Below, piece after piece: positions 59,340-64,000 of a DNA stretch of 64,000 nt. Numbering within the stretch: position 1 is the stretch's first letter; each line of letters starts with the position of its first letter. Source of the stretch: Prostheceraeus crozeri (lineage: Eukaryota; Platyhelminthes; Polycladida; Euryleptidae); contig CAJQUW010005232.1 of NCBI GenBank assembly GCA_907163375.1, positions 324,501-388,500 on the forward strand, written 5' to 3'. The position numbers and the translations under genes were made by a program. A model generated the notes under the pieces. That model was not told where the DNA came from and searched no databases. It saw only the letters and a list, made by a program, of their open reading frames with translations.

Positions 59340-61060
59340 TAAGTATTTTCGTCATGCATCTTTACTACGATTAAAGCCGAAGACATAGTGCTGGGATATC
59401 GAGACTTTTGTCTTCTAGGGGACTTTATTATGATTGCAGTTACATATCTGGTATGATTTACATTGATTTAGAGATTTCAAACTGGGGCTTCTGAGGAATT
59501 GATTTGTCTCTATTTTTCCGAGTGGGAAATTAACTAACAGTAGATTTCTGATTCATGTACAGCCCACATTTTGCGATCAGCAATTAAAATTAGGGGGATG
59601 GAATATCATAACACCGACACTTAATTTAGATTTTGAAAATAATCTTCGTTGTGAATCTCGAAAAAAGTCATCGGTAGATACAACCCCTTTGTACATCTAA
59701 GTATAGTAAAGCATTATCGACGGGAGAGTAAAGTAATATAAACTGCTTGTTCAATGAATTATTGATAGTGCTGACTGCAAAGTAATAGCAATTACTTCTC
59801 AATTGCATGGCTTAAAATACAATTGATTGCAATAACAATTACATCACAAGCGTACCATCCATCATGCTAAGAACAGCATTGTCGAGATATGCTAATTTGG
59901 ATATCAAACGCTGATCAAATGCAAAATGAAGCGTAATGACGAGTTCAATATTGAGCTGTTCACTTGTTAAATTATGGATAGTTACGTCTAATGATTGGCA
60001 ACGACTATGACAGCGAGCTTAATAATTCTTTGTTTTTCAAGTCACTTATTTGAGTCGTCACTATCAATTAATTACTTAAGAATGTAAATGTGCAATCATT
60101 TTTGATCTTGATAACAGACTTGAATGTTTGTCGTATTAGTTTCTTGCCAATCTTTTCTTCAACCCTTGATCGGGCTAAGTTTGAGACTTTTAAAAAAGGT
60201 ATAACTAAGCGGAGTAAATAAAGTTTGGCCGCATGGGTGAAGGGCGCTTGTCTGATGTGATTCCAAATAGAAAGAGTGCTTATTTATGTATTCCCACTTC
60301 TTTCCATGTGCTATTCGTGGCACATTCTTTACTTATCCTGGACATTATTGTTTGCAGGATTTTTCATCGTACAGACGTCAGAATTTACTCTTTTATGTGG
60401 TGCTATATTACAACTGATGTGAACAATTGTAGATCAGCTTGTGAGCCACAGACCTGGGATTAGGGAAGACTGCCTGCTCTCATCATCACTTGAAGCCGGT
60501 AAACAAATCACAACAGTGTTCCTCTTGCCAGAAAATTCTTGGGCAAGAAGTTGGCGAATACTATTAGAGTCGCGGCAATTATTCATTAATAAAAGCGATC
60601 ATAGTTATAAGTTCATATGATAATAGATAAACATTTTCACCATTACCTTTATACATGTAATCAAGCAGTACGCATGGTTTCTGATACAAGTGTTTATTCA
60701 GACTTTTCGTAATTACAGCTTGATAAAATTGCATCTCTTTGCATGGCAAGCTTATAAATTTTAAGTATAATGAAACTGTTTGTAGTTATAGATGAACGTT
60801 TCTTCTATGAAAGGAATACGATAATTGATCGCACGTTCCTAGTGAATATGTTTTACTCCCAACTTATTTGCAAGAATCAGTGAATCATTTGCATTCAATT
60901 TGTAAGCATTTTCAAGGTAAATCCCCATCAGAGTTAATATGAGTAAGACTTTAATAGTCATGCAACATATTTCTCGTCTATTTTAGCAAATAACACGTAT
61001 CAAAAATTCTATAATTTCATTTTTCGTTTGCAGCCTGACAAAGAAATGGGACTAGGTCTG
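59340..61060. other. No recognisable gene
   Basis: AT-rich, no motif. ORF 60233-60463 unassigned. Confidence 0.4.
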
Positions 61061-61069
61061 TGTTGTGAG

Positions 61070-61130
61070 CGACAGGTCTACAGTAGGTAACATGGGATCG
61101 TAGGTTCAAGCCCTTGCAGCCGCACAACTT
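61070..61130 (+). repeat. Possible tRNA-like fragment
   Basis: B-box-like AGGTTCAAGCCC at about 61106 followed by TTGCAGCCGCAC. The A box is weak (TTGTGAGCGACAGG). Could be a SINE head remnant or chance. Confidence 0.3.
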
Positions 61131-61134
61131 TCAT

Positions 61135-62265
61135 CTGATCTAGTGTTTATTTCATTTCACATTTATTGTCAATTTGAATTTAATAAACGCATTGCGTAAT
61201 TTTCTTCTGTTCTGCCATAATGCTGATTTCTCACACTGCTGTTGTAATTTCCCCTTGCTGTTCCACAGAAGAAGCAAATGATTTCTTATCGGAAATTAAT
61301 TAATGTATGAGTACTATAGAGCAGTCTCTTGAATCTTTCGTGTCATTTTCTCCGTGATTGATGCATCTGTGTAGATTACTGCACATCCAACGAAACCTTC
61401 TTTCATGACAATTGATAAAACGCTGGTTGTTGAAAGTGAAAAGTAGTGAAAAAATGAGTGGTAAATATGTTAAGATCAGCATCAGTGCTGAAAATGTCGT
61501 GTAATGACATTGACATTTACCTATCGTCCTTCAATGATTCACGCTGTTTGTGCATCAGGCAACGATCTGCTCTATAAACCCATAGATCTCCAGGCGCTTC
61601 ATATAATTGCCTGCTGACTTAAGCTATTGTAATAATAGGTGTTGCTAACTCTTCACCTGCAAAAAGTAGCTTCTTTTTATCTTCCAAGTATGTGACATTC
61701 ATTAATATGAATGAATCTATTGTAAGAAAATGCATCAGCATCGGAATTCTATAATTAAAACTTTCGTCATCAATAGAGAAATTGTTGTCGGTTCACACCG
61801 GTCACAATTTAGCTACATAATGTTCATCAGAATTATCTTCTAAATCTGTGAAGGTAAAATGCTATGATGATAAAATAAAATAATATAATACAAATAATAC
61901 AATATAATATAATATAATAAAATGGTATGAAAAATGTCGCCATGTGAATTTCTGTTTCTTGATCACGCAATGTTCGCAACTGATTTTGAAGAACTAGACT
62001 TTCATATAAAATGAGATCAAGAAGTAGGCCTACCGTGCAAATAACAGAAAATGTGTTTGTCAAAAAGAACTCGCAAAACTTCTGCAGTCTAGACAAAAAG
62101 ATCTTTCTCAACCGACCGAAATCTGAGTTGCTCATAAAAAACAATCATGCGAGCTACTATATTGATTTTGCAAAATTTACTTAAACCGGTAGCCGATATC
62201 ATGTTGCAATTTGATAAAAATTCATCAATAAAGTTGTTTTTGTCGCTCTGTGCTATAAGGCCTCA
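61135..62265. other. No recognisable gene; AT simple sequence
   Basis: TAATATAA-type simple repeat at about 61870-61925; otherwise no feature. Confidence 0.4.
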
Positions 62266-62267
62266 GT

Positions 62268-62416
62268 CACATTGAAAGCAAAGCAAACACGAGCGTAGGC
62301 TATTAATCACTCTGCATTGCTTTGCTCGCAGTGTGGCAGTTTACAACTGATGTAGCGATGACGTTATATTTGCTCGGAAACGCTTGGAAAAGCTCGCAGT
62401 GTGAGTGAGGCCTTAC
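62268..62416. mobile_element. MITE with TAAGGCCTCAGTCACA ends
   Basis: About 150 bp; ends TAAGGCCTCAGTCACA and the complement of TGTGAGTGAGGCCTTA. Interior has CAAAGCAAACACGAGCG. A second, longer copy begins at 63745. Confidence 0.7.
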
Positions 62417-62435
62417 ATGTGATTAATCTACAGCA

Positions 62436-63140
62436 TTAGACAGGTTGTCTCTTCTTCTATTTGACCAGAAAGGAAGCATTGGAACATGTAATGTAAATGA
62501 AGTGGCACAATCTGCTGACATAATACCATAGCAATCGAACCATGGACAGCCAGTTCAAATTTAAAACACGCCAGATTGTGCGAAGTTTCAGTGACTGTTA
62601 TCAACCGGATCACACAGGAAAGAGACACAGACGATGACAAGTTCCTCAGAGAAGTTTGTGAACGTTTTTTCATGCGCCTGTTAACTTTTTTAATAAAGAT
62701 CGGAGGGCCCAACATTATCGAGAAAACTTTTGCGCAATGACCTGAATTCTTCGAATCTGAAGTAATTGTGGCGATCGGAGCATTTTGAAGGAATTCAGAG
62801 CAATCCGCAAGCGACGCACGACTATTTTTCCTATCTCTGCAAGGTATTAAAAATTTCTTTTTGCTCACTTAGCAATTTCCTGCATGTGCCATCGTTTTGA
62901 ATCAGTTTGCACTTCTAGCAAAGTGATACGCTTAAACAATCTAATTCTGTGGTCTTTTTGCTGTGTTATCCGGATGTTAACAGTCACTGAAGCTTCGCGC
63001 ACTTTGGTGTGTTTAATGTTGAACTGGCTGTCCATTGTTCGATTGTTATGATATAATGTCAGCAGATTGTGCCATTTCATTAACGTTGCATGTTCCAATG
63101 CTTCCTTACTATCCAAACAGAGGAAGAAGAGACGACCTGT
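62436..63140. repeat. Inverted pair of repeat family R
   Basis: 62436-62627 and 62950-63135 are inverse complements with substitutions (GTCTCTTCTTCTATTTGACC against GGAAGAAGAGAC). The left arm plus 62628-62950 match copies 1 and 2 at 31.0-31.6 and 51.2-51.7 kb. The arms may be the long inverted ends of the family. Confidence 0.75.
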
Positions 63141-63366
63141 CTGATTCTGTAGCTTCATCCGTGACTAATCCCGGGCTTCCACTTCGCGGCGTTACTTGTA
63201 CGGAGCTAGTTCTTCTGAAGTTGTTAACGAAATCACGCACAGCATTCCCATGAAGAAAGGTATTAAGAAATCGGCTGCTAAATTGCTGTTTTACATCATC
63301 CGTGTGTTTATTCTGGTTTCGAAAAACATGCTCGATCAGAATGATGCATTCTTCAAGTGTTAGCAT
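63109..63366 (-). pseudogene. DUF4817-like N-terminal domain of a transposase
   Basis: From ATG 63366: MLTLEECIILIEHVFRNQNK, VKQQFSSRFLNTFLHGNAVR, DFVNNFRRTSSVQV, then PRSG. This is the helix-turn-helix layout of DUF4817 and its usual linker. It runs into the inverted arm of repeat family R and ends; the DDE part is missing. Confidence 0.65.
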
Positions 63367-63419
63367 GCCCACAGTCAATGGATGAATGAAATAGCCTGCA
63401 GCGTCCTGCAGCAACTGGA

Positions 63420-63740
63420 GTAGATCTCACGTGTCTCGATCTATCGATTATTGTTCTTCTTATCGCGTGCATATTTTGCTCCATGTTGTTTTTCATAGTG
63501 AAGGAAGCATCAAAATTTGCATGTACTTTCACTTCACAGCGACTTTCTGAACACCTTGTACCATTTATGATTTACATCAATCAATCAATGCCCCCTTGAA
63601 CAAACTGACATGTACAGGCGTCGTGCGATTCGATCATTTTCAAAAAGATCAATGCCGTTCATGAAGCATAATCAGCTTGTAATAGCAAGAAAGTCCTGTG
63701 ATGAGCAAAGCAGCAGCGATGCATGCCTCAAGCCTCAGTC
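63420..63740. other. No recognisable gene
   Basis: No motif found. Confidence 0.4.
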
Positions 63741-63744
63741 ACTC

Positions 63745-64000
63745 TGAAATCAAAGCAAACTGAAGGAAACACGAGCGTCTCGAGCAAACGCATGTCCGTA
63801 AACTATTAATCGCTCTACCTTGCTTTGTTCGCAGCATAGAAATGACTTCCTACTTGCGCAGGGTTTGCGCAGATAAACAAAATAATCTATAATTCTATGG
63901 TTCGCAGTGTGGCAGTCTACAACTGTTGAAATGATGACTTTATATTTGCTGCAAAACGCCTTGCTCGGAATCGCTCGGAAAAGCTCTGATTGTGGCTGAG
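63745..64000. mobile_element. MITE, second copy, runs off window
   Basis: Starts AGCCTCAGTCACTCTGAAATC and holds the interior of the 62268 copy (CACGAGCG, TTAATCGCTCTAC.TTGCTTTG, GCAGTGTGGCAGT, AATCGCTCGGAAAAGCTC). It ends at GTGGCTGAG at the window edge, so the last bases are cut off. Confidence 0.7.

Overview
The window reads as nuclear DNA of an invertebrate animal. It is AT-rich and has no bacterial operons. It is packed with metazoan transposable elements: a Penelope-like retroelement with a GIY-YIG domain, APE-type and other LINE pieces, a Crypton, piggyBac, hAT, Tc1/mariner, DUF4817-type transposases, a THAP domain, tRNA-derived SINE-like units and MITEs. The mix suggests an aquatic invertebrate, but I cannot name the species. 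I see no confident conserved host gene. The best host-gene candidate is a small two-exon model at 33.6-34.2 kb (minus strand), with weaker hypothetical ORFs at 39.9 and 44.6 kb.

Layout. 0.4-0.9 kb: DUF4817/mariner-like transposase fossil. 1.2-2.0, 9.4-9.7 and 53.7-54.1 kb: copies of one foldback-rich repeat. 2.8-5.6 kb: uninterrupted Penelope-like ORF (minus) with a decayed hammerhead motif downstream. 6.4-6.8 kb: palindromic element A. 10.1-11.2 kb: Crypton fossil, broken by an APE-type LINE (11.2-15.1 kb) that itself carries a near-intact piggyBac at a TTAA site. 16.8-17.9 kb: Tc1 element. 18.0-19.0 kb: 40-bp satellite grown from a hammerhead-bearing element. 21.4-22.9 kb: hAT fossil. 23.7-24.4 kb: palindromic element B, with a full hammerhead core and tRNA-like promoter boxes. 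32.5-33.3 kb: large foldback. 34.5-34.8 kb: palindromic element C. 36.0-37.3 kb: MITEs. 37.3-37.5 kb: LINE C-terminus. 39.1-39.5 kb: 92-bp minisatellite. 41.2-42.0 kb: mariner. 42.0-44.3 kb: Tc1/IS630-like element nested in a MITE. 46.0-46.4 kb: palindromic element D with a second hammerhead-like core. 47.4-48.7 kb: foldback and retroelement C-terminus. 51.9 kb: second DUF4817-type fossil. 55.4-57.0 kb: THAP fossil, then a 5'-truncated LINE with an enormous GA tail inside an 18-bp target-site duplication. 57.9-58.4 kb: two SINE-like units in opposite orientation. 62.3-64.0 kb: MITEs and a third DUF4817-type fossil.

The most interesting pattern is a set of four palindromic elements (A-D). In each, a hammerhead-like motif in both arms points outward, one arm is longer by 31-33 nt, and the insertion is flanked by a 10-15 bp target-site duplication. 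B and D each keep a complete hammerhead core in one arm and a core lesion in the other. With the intact Penelope-like ORF about 1 kb from A, they look like a non-autonomous, ribozyme-bearing retroelement group (retrozyme-like) that may be mobilised by Penelope machinery. That mobilisation is inference. All similarity calls were made by eye from motifs, with no database search.
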